64,000 nucleotides of DNA, taken from Granulicella aggregans (GTDB lineage: Bacteria; Acidobacteriota; Terriglobia; Terriglobales; Acidobacteriaceae). The translations under genes and the position numbers were made by a program. This document shows positions 1 through 8,654 of the stretch, piece after piece (the stretch's first letter is position 1; the number at the start of each line of letters is the position of its first letter). The stretch lies in contig NZ_JACHIP010000002.1 of the NCBI RefSeq assembly GCF_014203275.1, positions 744,001-808,000 on the forward strand. The letters run 5' to 3'. The notes beneath the pieces were generated by a model. It was not told where the DNA came from and made no database searches. It saw nothing but the letters and a program-made list of their open reading frames with translations.

Positions 1-606
1 TGGCTATGGGACAAGGCGCTCTCCGGCGACATCCTCGTCGAGCAGAACATCCACATCATCGATCTCTGCAACTGGATGCTCGGCACGCATCCGCTGAAGG
101 CCACGGCCACCGGGGGCCGCAACGTCCTAAAGCACTATGGCGACTGCTGGGACAACTACGAGGTCGACTACACCTATCCCGGCGATGTCCACTTCTCCTT
201 CGCATCGACGCAGTTTGGCAGCGACGGCAAGTTCGACGCAGGCCTGAAGCTGTTCGGCTCAGCGGGATCGGCGACCGTTCCCTACTCCGGGCCGATCCAG
301 ATCACCGGCGCACAGGCGTGGGAGTGGAAAGACTCTCGCAGCAGCGCTTCGAGCGGAGGCCAGTTCGCCGCCAACGGCAGCTTCCTCGACAACCTTGAGT
401 TCGCTGACCGCGACAAAGACCGCAGTTTCATCGAGAGCATCATGTCCGGCCCAACGCACAACCAGATCGCAGCCGGAGTAGAGACGGCGCTCAGCTGCAT
501 GCTGGGCCGGATGGCCGGCTACACCGGTCGCGAAGTGACGTGGGAAGAGCTGATGACACACGGAGAGTCGTACCAACTCGGAATGAGCCTCGACCAGTTT
601 GCCTAA
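1..606 (+). CDS. Gfo/Idh/MocA-family oxidoreductase, C-terminal part (5' truncated)
   Basis: The reading frame is open from the first base, so the start lies outside the window; about 201 residues remain before the TAA at 604-606. The segment EQNIHIIDLCNWMLG near the beginning matches the conserved C-terminal domain of Gfo/Idh/MocA sugar dehydrogenases, where the histidine near it normally contributes to catalysis. The NAD(P)-binding Rossmann half is missing because of the window edge, not because the gene is broken. Such enzymes oxidise or epimerise sugars and inositols; the substrate cannot be read from this part. The next gene's likely start is 20 bp downstream. Confidence 0.8.
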   Translation, partial: WLWDKALSGDILVEQNIHIIDLCNWMLGTHPLKATATGGRNVLKHYGDCWDNYEVDYTYPGDVHFSFASTQFGSDGKFDAGLKLFGSAGSATVPYSGPIQITGAQAWEWKDSRSSASSGGQFAANGSFLDNLEFADRDKDRSFIESIMSGPTHNQIAAGVETALSCMLGRMAGYTGREVTWEELMTHGESYQLGMSLDQFA

Positions 607-625
607 GCCGGACCGGGGGTATCTT

Positions 626-2305
626 ATGCGTGTTCGACGAATAGCGGCACGGATGCTGGTGCTTCTTCTTTTTGTCGCGTCCTTCTGCGCGGGACGAGCC
701 GAGAACAGCGGCAAGGGCGCGGCTTCGGCGGCGGCGCAGCCACCTCCCAGTCAGGTCGCCACAGCCCCCGTCGTGCTACAGGGAAAGACTCTCTTCCAGG
801 TTCCCGGCGTACTTTCGTTTTCCGCCACAACCCGGGCGGAGGCCATCGCGAAAAGAATCACCTCCGTATACCAAGACGTGAACGCGGCGCATGCGAAGAT
901 CACTGTCTCCGACGCCGAGAGAACCAGCGACGTGGCGGCCGGGGACCTCGTCCTGCTCTCGGTCACCGAGCAGGACGCTGAACTCGCGGGCAAGTCCCGG
1001 CATGACTTGGCGGAGGCGTACGCCCGAACGATCAGCGTGTCCCTGGAACAACTACGGAAGGCCTACTCGGTAAAGACCCTCACCCTTGGAGGCATCTACG
1101 CTCTGCTGGCAACGATTCTCCTTATCGTGATCTTCAGGGCAATCGGCTTTCTCTTCGGCAAGCTCTTCAGCCAGATGGAGATATGGCGCGGGACACGCAT
1201 CCCTTCGCTGCGCATCCAGAAGTTCGAGCTGCTGCCGGCGGAACGGATCGCAGACTTTGCGATCGGGCTAGCGAAGCTCATCCGCCTCGCGCTGGTGCTC
1301 GTCGTTCTTTACTTCTACATATCGCTGGTGCTGGGCTTCTTCCCCTGGACGAGAGGCTACGGGCAGGTTCTGATCAGCTATGTTGTCGCTCCGCTCAAGG
1401 GGCTGGGCCAGACGATCGTGGCGTATCTGCCTGACATGTTTTCCATTGCGGTGATCGTGCTGGTGGCGGTCTACTTCATCAAGTTCACACGCATCATCTT
1501 CCAGGAGATCGGGAAGGGCTCCATAGCCTTCTCGGGCTTTCATCCGGAGTGGGCTGAGCCGACCTACAAGATCGCCCGCTTCCTGATCCTAGCGGTAACC
1601 GGGGTCGCGGTCTTCCCCTATCTGCCAGGCGCGAAGTCGCCGGCGTTTCAGGGCATCTCGATCTTCCTCGGCCTGTTGCTCTCGCTAGGATCGACCTCCG
1701 CGGTCGCGAACATCGTCGCCGGAGTGATCCTCACTTACATGCGCGCGTTCAAGTTGGGAGATCGCGTACAGATCGCGGACACCGTCGGCGATGTAGTGGA
1801 AGTTTCGCTGCTGGTTACGCGAGTGCGGACGATCAAGAACGTTGAGGTCACGATTGCGAACTCTATGGTGCTCAGCAGCCACATCATCAACTTCAGCGGA
1901 TCGGTGCAGGAGGAGGGTCTGGTGCTGCATACCACCGTGACCATCGGCTACGACGCTCCCTGGAGACAGATCCACGAGCTGCTGATCGCCGCAGCCGAGG
2001 CAACGGAGAACATCCTGAAGACTCCTGCGCCGTTTGTGCTGCAGACGGCGCTCGACGACTTCTACGTTCACTACCAGACCAATGCATTTACCGATCAACC
2101 CGCCCGCATGGCGAAAACCTACTCCGACCTGCACCAGAACATTCAGGACAAGTTCAACGAGGCCGGCGTCGAGATCATGTCGCCGCACTTCTCCACCCTG
2201 CGCGACGGCAACCCGATTGCGATCCCCGAACAATATCTACCGAAGGGCTACAAGGCACCGACGTTTCGCGTTGGCATGGAGAACAAGCGAGGCGATAGAG
2301 AGTGA
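626..2305 (+). CDS. MscS-family mechanosensitive ion channel
   Basis: About 559 residues. I place the start at the ATG at 626, just after a GGGGG Shine-Dalgarno at about 614-618; an in-frame TTG at 599 would overlap the previous gene. The protein begins with a hydrophobic signal sequence ending near CAGRA, has a periplasmic segment, then four or more membrane segments, and the pore-lining helix plus beta domain with GLLLSLGSTSAVANIVAGVI and FKLGDRVQI, the typical MscS pattern. It should release solutes on membrane tension during hypo-osmotic shock. It is longer than E. coli MscS (286 residues) because of the N-terminal extension. A hairpin follows the stop. Confidence 0.9.
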   Translation: MRVRRIAARMLVLLLFVASFCAGRAENSGKGAASAAAQPPPSQVATAPVVLQGKTLFQVPGVLSFSATTRAEAIAKRITSVYQDVNAAHAKITVSDAERTSDVAAGDLVLLSVTEQDAELAGKSRHDLAEAYARTISVSLEQLRKAYSVKTLTLGGIYALLATILLIVIFRAIGFLFGKLFSQMEIWRGTRIPSLRIQKFELLPAERIADFAIGLAKLIRLALVLVVLYFYISLVLGFFPWTRGYGQVLISYVVAPLKGLGQTIVAYLPDMFSIAVIVLVAVYFIKFTRIIFQEIGKGSIAFSGFHPEWAEPTYKIARFLILAVTGVAVFPYLPGAKSPAFQGISIFLGLLLSLGSTSAVANIVAGVILTYMRAFKLGDRVQIADTVGDVVEVSLLVTRVRTIKNVEVTIANSMVLSSHIINFSGSVQEEGLVLHTTVTIGYDAPWRQIHELLIAAAEATENILKTPAPFVLQTALDDFYVHYQTNAFTDQPARMAKTYSDLHQNIQDKFNEAGVEIMSPHFSTLRDGNPIAIPEQYLPKGYKAPTFRVGMENKRGDRE

Positions 2306-2311
2306 AGCAAC

Positions 2312-2337
2312 GCCTCCGACGCTGTGATGCGGGAGGC
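2312..2337. terminator. hairpin between convergent genes
   Basis: GCCTCC (2312-2317) and GGAGGC (2332-2337) can pair just downstream of the MscS gene and ahead of the end of the convergent SDR gene. Flanking CAACGC and GCGTTG extend the possible stem. It could end transcription from both sides. There is no strong T tract, so the call is tentative. Confidence 0.4.
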
Positions 2338-2354
2338 ATCGCTTGCGTTGAAGG

Positions 2355-3125
2355 TTAGTGAGCTGCCATGGCCGCGTTGAACTGCTCGAAGAACGCGTAG
2401 AACTTCTCACTGTTGAAGTCGCCCGCGAACCGTAGCGGATAGACGTTCTTCACGAGAATCTCCTTCGCATCAGGCTGGGTGGAGAGGATGCTCATGACCT
2501 CGGCTATATAGTCGGCGAGTGGCATGGCACGCGGATCGCTGGCCTGGTGCTCGCCCATAAGCTCGGTCTGGACGTAGGGTGGCGCGAGCTCGAGCACCTC
2601 GACCGAGGTGTGGCGAAGCTGGTAGCGCAGCGAGACGGACCACGAGTGCATGGCGGCCTTCGTCGCACAGTAGGTGGGCGTCATCGCGAGCGGCGTGAAG
2701 GCGAGGCCGGAGGTGACAGTCATGACAGTTGCCTTAGGCTGCTTCTTCAGCAAAGGCAACAGCGTGGCAGTCAGATGAATGGGAGCAGTCAGGTTAGTGG
2801 AGATGATGTCATCGGCGGTCGCGGTGTCCGTTGAGTCGGCGAAGTTCTCCGGCTTCATGACTCCCGCCATGTTGATGAGCACGTTCAGAGCGGGATACTT
2901 CGCGGTGATATCCGCGACAAAGGTGGAAAGCTTGGTGGAGTCCTGCACGTCGAGGACGGCGAACTCCATGCCAGGGTTTGCGGCAGTGACGGTCTCGAGG
3001 ACTTCCTTGCGGCGACCGGCGATGATCACCTTATTGCCAAACTTGTGAAAGGCTTCCGCTAGGCCGCGGCCGATGCCGGATCCGCCGCCGGTGATGAGAA
3101 TGGTGTTGTTTGCGCTGGGATTCAT
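2355..3125 (-). CDS. short-chain dehydrogenase/reductase (DltE-like)
   Basis: About 256 residues from an ATG at 3125, preceded by AAGGAG; a longer frame to 3206 has no ribosome site and would run through the divergent promoter. The N-terminus has the NAD(P)-binding motif TGGGSGIGRG, then NMAG at the start of strand beta-4 and the catalytic YCATK with an upstream serine. The overall pattern is the classical SDR fold of the DltE-like subgroup (COG3967). The substrate is unknown. It is divergent from an HxlR regulator with two inverted repeats in between, which suggests the regulator controls it, as is common for redox or aldehyde-responsive HxlR/SDR pairs. Confidence 0.88.
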   Translation of the reverse strand: MNPSANNTILITGGGSGIGRGLAEAFHKFGNKVIIAGRRKEVLETVTAANPGMEFAVLDVQDSTKLSTFVADITAKYPALNVLINMAGVMKPENFADSTDTATADDIISTNLTAPIHLTATLLPLLKKQPKATVMTVTSGLAFTPLAMTPTYCATKAAMHSWSVSLRYQLRHTSVEVLELAPPYVQTELMGEHQASDPRAMPLADYIAEVMSILSTQPDAKEILVKNVYPLRFAGDFNSEKFYAFFEQFNAAMAAH

Positions 3126-3155
3126 TGGGGGTAAATCTCCTTCTTGAATTACGAT

Positions 3156-3196
3156 AAGAGAGCCACTCTCTTTTGGGAAGTAGGCACTTTTAAGTG
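3156..3196. promoter_or_regulatory. two inverted repeats in the SDR/HxlR divergent promoter
   Basis: AAGAGAG (3156-3162) and CTCTCTT (3166-3172) form a perfect 7-bp inverted repeat with a 3-bp centre. CACTT (3185-3189) and AAGTG (3192-3196) form a second one, close to the start of the regulator. HxlR-family proteins bind short dyads of this size in their own promoters. Both lie in the only intergenic space of the pair, so control of both genes is likely but inferred. Confidence 0.5.
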
Positions 3197-3209
3197 GGGT
3201 ACGCACCGC

Positions 3210-3641
3210 ATGGTAAGAGTTGCGAAGAAGCTAAATAAGAAGGCAAAGAAACTGCGCTTCGAAGGCATGGACGGCAACGTCGCACGGCCGGAGATCGACA
3301 AGCTGGTTGAGGAGGTCATCGGCCGGGTTGCGGACAAGTGGACGCTGCTGCTATTGGAAGCGCTGGCGCAGCATGGAGTTGTGCGCTTCAGCCGGCTGGC
3401 GGAGCTCGTCGGCGGCATCAGCCAGAAGATGCTGACGCAGACCCTTCGGCAGATGGAAGCAGATGGTTTCGTCACGCGGACAGTGTACCCGGTAGTCCCG
3501 CCAAAGGTTGAGTACGAGCTGACAAAGCTGGGGGAGAGCCTGGGAGCGGCGTTCTGCGGCGTGTGGGAGTGGGCGGAGAAGAACTACGAGGAAGTGGAGC
3601 AGCGCAGGGCAACGTATGCGCTCCGGATGAAGCCGGATTGA
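3210..3641 (+). CDS. HxlR-family transcriptional regulator
   Basis: About 143 residues from the ATG at 3210; the upstream in-frame ATG at 3144 would overlap the divergent promoter. A basic N-terminal tail precedes the winged-helix HxlR domain, recognised by VADKWTLLLLEAL, FSRLAELVGGISQKMLTQTLRQMEADGFVTRTVYP and VEYELTKLGESL. These are dimeric DNA-binding repressors or activators, often responding to electrophiles through a cysteine. Only one cysteine is visible, in AFCGVW near the C-terminus. The divergent SDR gene is the probable target. HxlR proteins usually have about 110-130 residues, so this one carries a modest N-terminal extension. Confidence 0.88.
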   Translation: MVRVAKKLNKKAKKLRFEGMDGNVARPEIDKLVEEVIGRVADKWTLLLLEALAQHGVVRFSRLAELVGGISQKMLTQTLRQMEADGFVTRTVYPVVPPKVEYELTKLGESLGAAFCGVWEWAEKNYEEVEQRRATYALRMKPD

Positions 3642-3653
3642 ATCACCTGAACG

Positions 3654-4931
3654 CTACAGCCCCGCATACCAGTCATATCCGAGCTTGGTCCAATAGTCGT
3701 CCGGCTGTTTGTCAGTATAGGCGATCAGCGCGATGCGCTTAATCTGCTTGTAGCCATACTTGATCGGCATGTGCAGGCGGATCGGGGCGCCGTGGAGCTG
3801 AGAGAGCGGGGCGCCGGACATCTCCGTGGTGAGCAGGCTCTGCGGATGGGTGCATGCGGTCATGTTGTAGCCGCAGTAGTAGTCGCCGTAGGGCGTCTCC
3901 ATGTAGACGTACTTGGGGAGTTCGCCCTTGGCGTTGCGTGCCGGTGGGTAGGCGGCGATGAGGTCGGCGAGACGGTAGCCTCCCCAGTGGACGATCTCGC
4001 TCCAGCCCTCGATGCACTTGAACTCGGTGACGAACTCGTGGTGGGGCAGCGCCTTGATGTCGTCGAGGGTTAGTAGCAGGCCGGGGGTAAATGGATCGAG
4101 ATCGCTGTCGCTGTCACCAGCCTCTTCCTGGCCGCGCATGGGGGAGCCGTCGCCGTTGAGAGCGCGCGTCCAGACGGCGGGCTTCTCGGCAGGGCCTTTG
4201 GAGTCATCGGAGTGCGCAGACCCGGGCTGCACGAAGTCGATCTCTTTGTACTCCCACGCGGTCACGTCCGGGACGAACTGCTTGTACTTCGGGGCGTTGG
4301 CGACACCCACCAGTTTCAGCCGCCAGCTATCGAACACGAGCTCCTGCCGCAAACCGTAGGGGCCGTTGAAGCGAAGCTCGGAGACGGCTTTATCTTTCGA
4401 GTAAGTGGGCGCGATGCCGCGCTCATTGAAGACTTCACGGGCAATCTTCGCGTTGGTGTTGAAGGCTGTGCGGAGCGGCTTCTGCTGGCGGCCGATCATC
4501 TCGCTCTTGTCGATCCAGTTGTAGCCGGTGTAAGCCGCAGCTGCCGCGGCCGCAGCTATCACGAAGCTGCGGCGAGTGCGCTTGCCAGACTTACTGCGGA
4601 CAGCCTTGTTAGACGCTTCGATCGCGGCTGGATCGGGCTCTGGAGCCGCATCGACCGGAGCGGTGATTGGGATTGCGGACACGGTGACCGGCGGGGCCGG
4701 AGTGTCCTCCACTATGGGAGCCGCAGCGATAGGCGTCTCGGTGGAGTTGGAATCAGGGCGCTCCGGCTCGTAGTCGTCCGACTCTTCTCCGACACGGTCG
4801 GAGCGGTCAGTCTTCTTCTCTATCTCGCGACGCTTCTCGCGCTCCTCACGCTCTTCGCGGCCATCGCTCATCTTCAGCGGATCGTCGCTTGTTTTCAGCG
4901 GATCATTAGGTACTTGTTTCTCTGGGGTCAT
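3654..4931 (-). CDS. molybdopterin-dependent oxidoreductase (sulfite-oxidase/MsrP type) with a long Tat leader
   Basis: 425 residues, start ATG at 4931 after GAGGAG. The last 230 residues are the molybdopterin-binding domain of the sulfite oxidase/YedY family: FKCIEGW carries the cysteine that should ligate Mo (C306), followed by VHWGGYRLADLI and METPYGDYYCGYNM. Before it is a twin-arginine motif TRRSFVI (RR at 120-121) and an alanine-rich hydrophobic stretch, indicating Tat export. The first 119 residues are highly charged, with a repeated DPLK unit, then proline-rich; this is unusually long for a Tat n-region. The start overlaps the end of the cytochrome b gene by 4 bp (ATGA), so the pair should form a membrane-bound oxidoreductase. 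Substrate unknown. Confidence 0.85.
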   Translation of the reverse strand: MTPEKQVPNDPLKTSDDPLKMSDGREEREEREKRREIEKKTDRSDRVGEESDDYEPERPDSNSTETPIAAAPIVEDTPAPPVTVSAIPITAPVDAAPEPDPAAIEASNKAVRSKSGKRTRRSFVIAAAAAAAAYTGYNWIDKSEMIGRQQKPLRTAFNTNAKIAREVFNERGIAPTYSKDKAVSELRFNGPYGLRQELVFDSWRLKLVGVANAPKYKQFVPDVTAWEYKEIDFVQPGSAHSDDSKGPAEKPAVWTRALNGDGSPMRGQEEAGDSDSDLDPFTPGLLLTLDDIKALPHHEFVTEFKCIEGWSEIVHWGGYRLADLIAAYPPARNAKGELPKYVYMETPYGDYYCGYNMTACTHPQSLLTTEMSGAPLSQLHGAPIRLHMPIKYGYKQIKRIALIAYTDKQPDDYWTKLGYDWYAGL

Positions 4932-5749
4932 ACGTCTCTCCTCTCTTCAGTGTAGGGAGTTGAATCCGCTGGCCGGATCTCGTAGCCGCTAACCATGCCG
5001 CGGAAGTTATTCCATCCTGTCTTGATGACCTGACCTACGTGCAGCAGAAAGAAGGCCATGAAGCCGATCGTCAGGAAGAAGTGCTCCCATCGTGCCATCT
5101 CGTAGCCGCCCAGCAGCGAAGTGAGATAGTGGGCCTGGCTGGGCTTATAGATGGCAAGGCCGGTAAGCAGAGAACCGAGGCCCATCAGGATGATCGCGGA
5201 GTAAGCAATCTTCTGCGCTCCGTTGAACTTCTTTGCGGGCGGATGGACCTTCGTCAGATGGAGATCATAGAGGGTAACCTGGATCGCTTCTTTCCACGAG
5301 CCGAGTGTTGGGACTAGCAACCGCCAGTTGCCAGAGAGCCACAGGTACGTTACGTAGCAGAGGCCGTTGATGGCGAAGATCCACATGAAGACGAAGTGCC
5401 AGCCCAGCCCGACAGTAATACGATAGGGCGCGTTCAGCCAGGTGTAGACCCACTCCGGCCAGAAGCGGAAGAGTGTGAAGCTGCCGATGCCAATGCGGTA
5501 GATGCGGTGCGGATGCTGGTAGGCATTGTCGGAGTCGCCCCAGTAGATCAGCATGCCGCTCCAGATCATGGTGAACAAAACAGGGAAGTTGATCCAGTGC
5601 ATCCAGCGGATGGCCAGGGGATGCTTCTTCTCCAGGCGAATGCTGGCGACGGCCCTTTCAGGCTCTAGGGCGGCAGGTGTTGGCACGGCCCCCGGCACAG
5701 CGGAGACCACGGCAGCGACACCCTCGGCACCCGAAGCTACGTTCTGCAT
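4928..5749 (-). CDS. cytochrome b561/b-type membrane subunit
   Basis: 273 residues from ATG 5749, preceded by AGGAGA; an in-frame start at 5776 lacks a ribosome site. After an alanine/valine-rich N-terminus there are four to five hydrophobic helices. Histidines suited to bind heme b appear in IRWMHWINFPVLF, GLGWHFVFMWIF and MARWEHFFLTIGFMAFFLLHVGQ, the pattern of thiosulfate-reductase/hydrogenase cytochrome b subunits. It is the first gene of a two-gene operon with the Mo enzyme and is translationally coupled to it. It would pass electrons between that enzyme and the quinone pool; direction is not evident. Confidence 0.85.
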   Translation of the reverse strand: MQNVASGAEGVAAVVSAVPGAVPTPAALEPERAVASIRLEKKHPLAIRWMHWINFPVLFTMIWSGMLIYWGDSDNAYQHPHRIYRIGIGSFTLFRFWPEWVYTWLNAPYRITVGLGWHFVFMWIFAINGLCYVTYLWLSGNWRLLVPTLGSWKEAIQVTLYDLHLTKVHPPAKKFNGAQKIAYSAIILMGLGSLLTGLAIYKPSQAHYLTSLLGGYEMARWEHFFLTIGFMAFFLLHVGQVIKTGWNNFRGMVSGYEIRPADSTPYTEERRDV

Positions 5750-5908
5750 GGCAAGTTCTCCTGTGGGAAGTGACACCTAACATTGCCCCTTCCATGCCTA
5801 TGAGACAAGTTAATTCTCGAAAAGTTACAGCTGATTTCGATTGTGCAAGCGAAGCACAATGAGGCCTCGCGGCGGCTTTGAACGTATCCTTATAGAGGGT
5901 GGCCGCTG

Positions 5909-6610
5909 GTGAATTTACGTTTCGCGTTGGGTTCCGGATTACGTGGTGCAATCGGGTTGCTGGCAGCGACTCTGACTATTGCAATTGAAGCTCAGACTCC
6001 GAAGCCGATCCGGTTCTTCGACCAGACAGGCAAGATGACGGTCGACGTGGATGGAGCGCCGACGGCATACGGGCCCAAGGGCAAGCGGACGTTGGACTTC
6101 GAAAAGAATGCGCATACCGGTGGCATTCTCAGCGGCAAGATCGTCGGTTACATGATGGAGCATGGCAAGGCGGTGGTGCAGGGACCGAACGATCCGGCAC
6201 CGGGTTACTACGTCTCGACGACCGACTTTCGTGACGAGTCGATCGTCGATGATCGCAACCCAAGAAAGTATCTGGACGCCACGAAGATTCATTACGTAGT
6301 CATGGGAAACTTCGCGAAGCGGCATCACGTAAAGCTGGGCGACTTCGTCGTGGTGCACAGTCACGAGACAGAGAAGACGGTCTACGCGATCGTCGGCGAC
6401 TCCGGCAACCCGGCGGGGACGGAGGGTTCACTGGCCTTACTTCAGGGCCTTGGCTATCCCTACAAGGATGGCAAAGATGACGCGGTGGAAGACCCGAAGA
6501 TCGTGATCCGGTATTATCCGGGGTCGAACACGGAACACAAGTTCTTCCACACCCAGTCAGAGATAGACAAGGCCGCCGAAACTCTAAAACTTAACCGAAA
6601 GTTCCACTAG
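5909..6610 (+). CDS. secreted protein resembling GH75 chitosanases
   Basis: 233 residues from a GTG at 5909; the ribosome site (AGAGGGTGG) is only fair. A signal peptide ends near IAIEAQ. The mature part resembles the fungal-type glycoside hydrolase family 75 chitosanase: VDGAPTAYGP, YYVSTTDFRDES, PRKYLDATKIHYVVMG, KLGDFVVVH, and VYAIVGDSGNPAGTEGSLALLQGLG. In GH75 an Asp and a Glu in this last region are catalytic; D and E residues are present but I could not align them rigorously. It would act outside the cytoplasm on chitosan or a similar amino-polysaccharide. It is a single-gene unit. Confidence 0.65.
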   Translation: MNLRFALGSGLRGAIGLLAATLTIAIEAQTPKPIRFFDQTGKMTVDVDGAPTAYGPKGKRTLDFEKNAHTGGILSGKIVGYMMEHGKAVVQGPNDPAPGYYVSTTDFRDESIVDDRNPRKYLDATKIHYVVMGNFAKRHHVKLGDFVVVHSHETEKTVYAIVGDSGNPAGTEGSLALLQGLGYPYKDGKDDAVEDPKIVIRYYPGSNTEHKFFHTQSEIDKAAETLKLNRKFH

Positions 6611-6625
6611 CGGCGCCGTAATGGG

Positions 6626-7552
6626 TCACTCGCACGCAGCAGCTTCTGAAAGCTTCACGGGCGCGTGCACCTTCTGCTTCGCTGGTGACGATGTCCTGCT
6701 GAGCAAAACGAGTCCGGCGATGACGATCGCAACTCCCACATACGCCGCTGGCGCGATCGACTCATGGGCGAGCTTGCCCCAAAACAATCCCCACACCGGC
6801 CCAAAGTAAGTAACCGAGACGACGCGCGTCGGCGAGACACGATCCAGCAGCGTGTAGAAGAGGAGATACGCGAGGCCGCTGCCGAGCACACCGAGCGTGA
6901 TGGCCGCGGCGAGCGATGCGGCATGGAAAGCCGTGGGGTGGGGGCCAAAGAGAGCTACGGGTGTCACCATTAGAAGCGCGAGGCTAAGTTGTGTGGTGGC
7001 GAGGCCGATGGGATCGAGGCCTGCGAGCTTTGCCTTAGCCAGCACGGCAGCGATAGCGTAAGCCGCGCTCGCGAGGGCGATGTAAGCGATGCCTGCAAGG
7101 TAGTCGTGACGCGATACGGCAGCCCCTGATGTTCCATGCGAAAACACGACGAGGACAACGCCAATGAACCCGAGCACGATGCCGGGGATGGCACCTCCTT
7201 CGGCCTTCTTGCCGACGAAGGTCATGCCCAGGATGAGCGCCCAGATGGGCGTCGTCGCGTTGACGACTGCCGCGATGTTCGAAGGCACGAAGCGTTCGCC
7301 CATCGGAAAGAGGATGAAGGGAATCGCGTTGTTGAACAAGGCGACCAACAGCAGCACCACTATCAGCCGGAAAGGCGGCAGCTTGCGGCCTTTCGCAAAC
7401 ATCACCGCCCACAGAAACATCGCCCCGAAGAACAGCCGCAGCATCGCGACCCACGCTGGCGGGAAGCTGCCGACAGAGATACTGATGAGGAGAAATGAGG
7501 CTCCCCAGATCGCAGATAGAACCAGGAGTTGGACGACGTCGCGGAGTTTCAT
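6626..7552 (-). CDS. EamA/DMT-family transporter
   Basis: About 308 residues from ATG 7552, preceded by AGGGAGA; a frame to 7663 would overlap the LysR gene start. Ten hydrophobic segments in two EamA repeats are visible, the first beginning LLVLSAIWGASFLLI and the second with a LDPIGLATTQLSLALL-type loop. Drug/metabolite transporters of this group export or exchange amino acids and metabolites across the inner membrane. It is divergent from a LysR regulator, which probably controls it; the substrate cannot be inferred. Confidence 0.88.
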   Translation of the reverse strand: MKLRDVVQLLVLSAIWGASFLLISISVGSFPPAWVAMLRLFFGAMFLWAVMFAKGRKLPPFRLIVVLLLVALFNNAIPFILFPMGERFVPSNIAAVVNATTPIWALILGMTFVGKKAEGGAIPGIVLGFIGVVLVVFSHGTSGAAVSRHDYLAGIAYIALASAAYAIAAVLAKAKLAGLDPIGLATTQLSLALLMVTPVALFGPHPTAFHAASLAAAITLGVLGSGLAYLLFYTLLDRVSPTRVVSVTYFGPVWGLFWGKLAHESIAPAAYVGVAIVIAGLVLLSRTSSPAKQKVHAPVKLSEAAACE

Positions 7553-7623
7553 GCTTTCTCCCTTGCTAAATCCATGCGTCTTATCCAGACTCCCATCAAA
7601 CGCACATCGCGTCCAACGATTTG

Positions 7624-7644
7624 TTTCGATGCAATAGATCGAAA
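7624..7644. promoter_or_regulatory. LysR-type operator candidate
   Basis: TTTCGAT (7624-7630), seven bases, then ATCGAAA (7638-7644) form a perfect inverted repeat ending 17 bp before the LysR start codon. It contains the T-N11-A spacing expected of LysR boxes. Its place suggests autoregulation and control of the divergent EamA transporter. Confidence 0.6.
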
Positions 7645-7661
7645 TATGCGATAGTCCTTCC

Positions 7662-8645
7662 ATGCTCGACCTGAGAGAACTAAAGACATTTCAAGCGGTA
7701 GCTGCGGAGAAGAGCTTTACGCGGGCCGCGAATGGTCTGAACTATGCACAGTCCAGCGTGACCGCGCAGATTCAAAGCCTTGAAGGCGAGGTCGGCGTTC
7801 CGCTCTTCGACAGGCTGGGACGTCAAGTGGAGCTGACACTTGCAGGCAGGCAGTTGCTGACGTATGCGGACAGGCTGCTGAGCCTGGCCGATGAGGCGCG
7901 GCGCGCTGTGCGCGAAGATGGTGAGAAGACGGGCGTCCTGACTATGCTTGCGCCAGAGACGCTGCTCGCTTACCGTCTGCCTGACTTGTTGAAGCGGTTT
8001 CAGTCGGAGTACCCGGGCATCCATCTATCGCTTTCGGCCAGCGAAAGCTGCGGCACGGGCGGTGATATCGAGCCGAACGTCGACGTCGCGTTCTCGCTTG
8101 ACGTTCCTCTTCGGGCACCCCACCTTATCGTGCAGACGCTGCGCGTGGAGCCAATTGTGCTGGTAGTCGCAGCCGGACATCCCCTTGCTGGAAAGAAGCG
8201 GGTGAAGGCAAAGGAGATCGGTGCCGAACAGGTGCTGGTGAACGAGCGTGCGTGCAGTTACAGAGCGCTGTTCGAGCGGGCTTTGCGCGCAGAAGGTGTG
8301 CCGGTGACGCGTTCACTTGAGTTGCTGAGTGTGGAGGCGATCAAGCAGTGTGCTCTCGCTTCGCTCGGCGTGGCCGTGCTGCCGGAGGTGGTGGTACAGC
8401 GCGAACTGAAGGAAGGGACACTGGTCGCAGTGGAATGGCCAAGGAAGCCGCTGGTGGTATACACACAACTCTACCGGCACCGAGATAAGTGGATGTCGCC
8501 GGTGATGACGGCGTTTTGGCAGATGGCAGTAGAGACGTGCGCGGAGACGATGGAGGACATTCCGACGGCGCGGGGAGAACAGAGAAAGCAGATTTCCGCA
8601 GTCAAACGTCACGGTAACGCTGTGGCGTTCGACCACGAAGGATGA
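7662..8645 (+). CDS. LysR-family transcriptional regulator
   Basis: 327 residues, ATG at 7662. The first 60 residues form the LysR winged helix (LRELKTFQAVAAEKSFTRAA, SSVTAQIQSLEGEVGVPLFDRLGRQVELT), followed by a linker helix and a periplasmic-binding-like effector domain with TMLAPETLLAYRLPDLLKRF and VLVVAAGHPLAG. A polar tail of about 30 residues follows. It likely senses a small molecule and regulates the divergent EamA transporter; the inverted repeat at 7624-7644 is the likely binding site. The gene ends 9 bp before the convergent FAD oxidoreductase. Confidence 0.93.
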   Translation: MLDLRELKTFQAVAAEKSFTRAANGLNYAQSSVTAQIQSLEGEVGVPLFDRLGRQVELTLAGRQLLTYADRLLSLADEARRAVREDGEKTGVLTMLAPETLLAYRLPDLLKRFQSEYPGIHLSLSASESCGTGGDIEPNVDVAFSLDVPLRAPHLIVQTLRVEPIVLVVAAGHPLAGKKRVKAKEIGAEQVLVNERACSYRALFERALRAEGVPVTRSLELLSVEAIKQCALASLGVAVLPEVVVQRELKEGTLVAVEWPRKPLVVYTQLYRHRDKWMSPVMTAFWQMAVETCAETMEDIPTARGEQRKQISAVKRHGNAVAFDHEG

Positions 8646-8654
8646 CAAGGCTTA

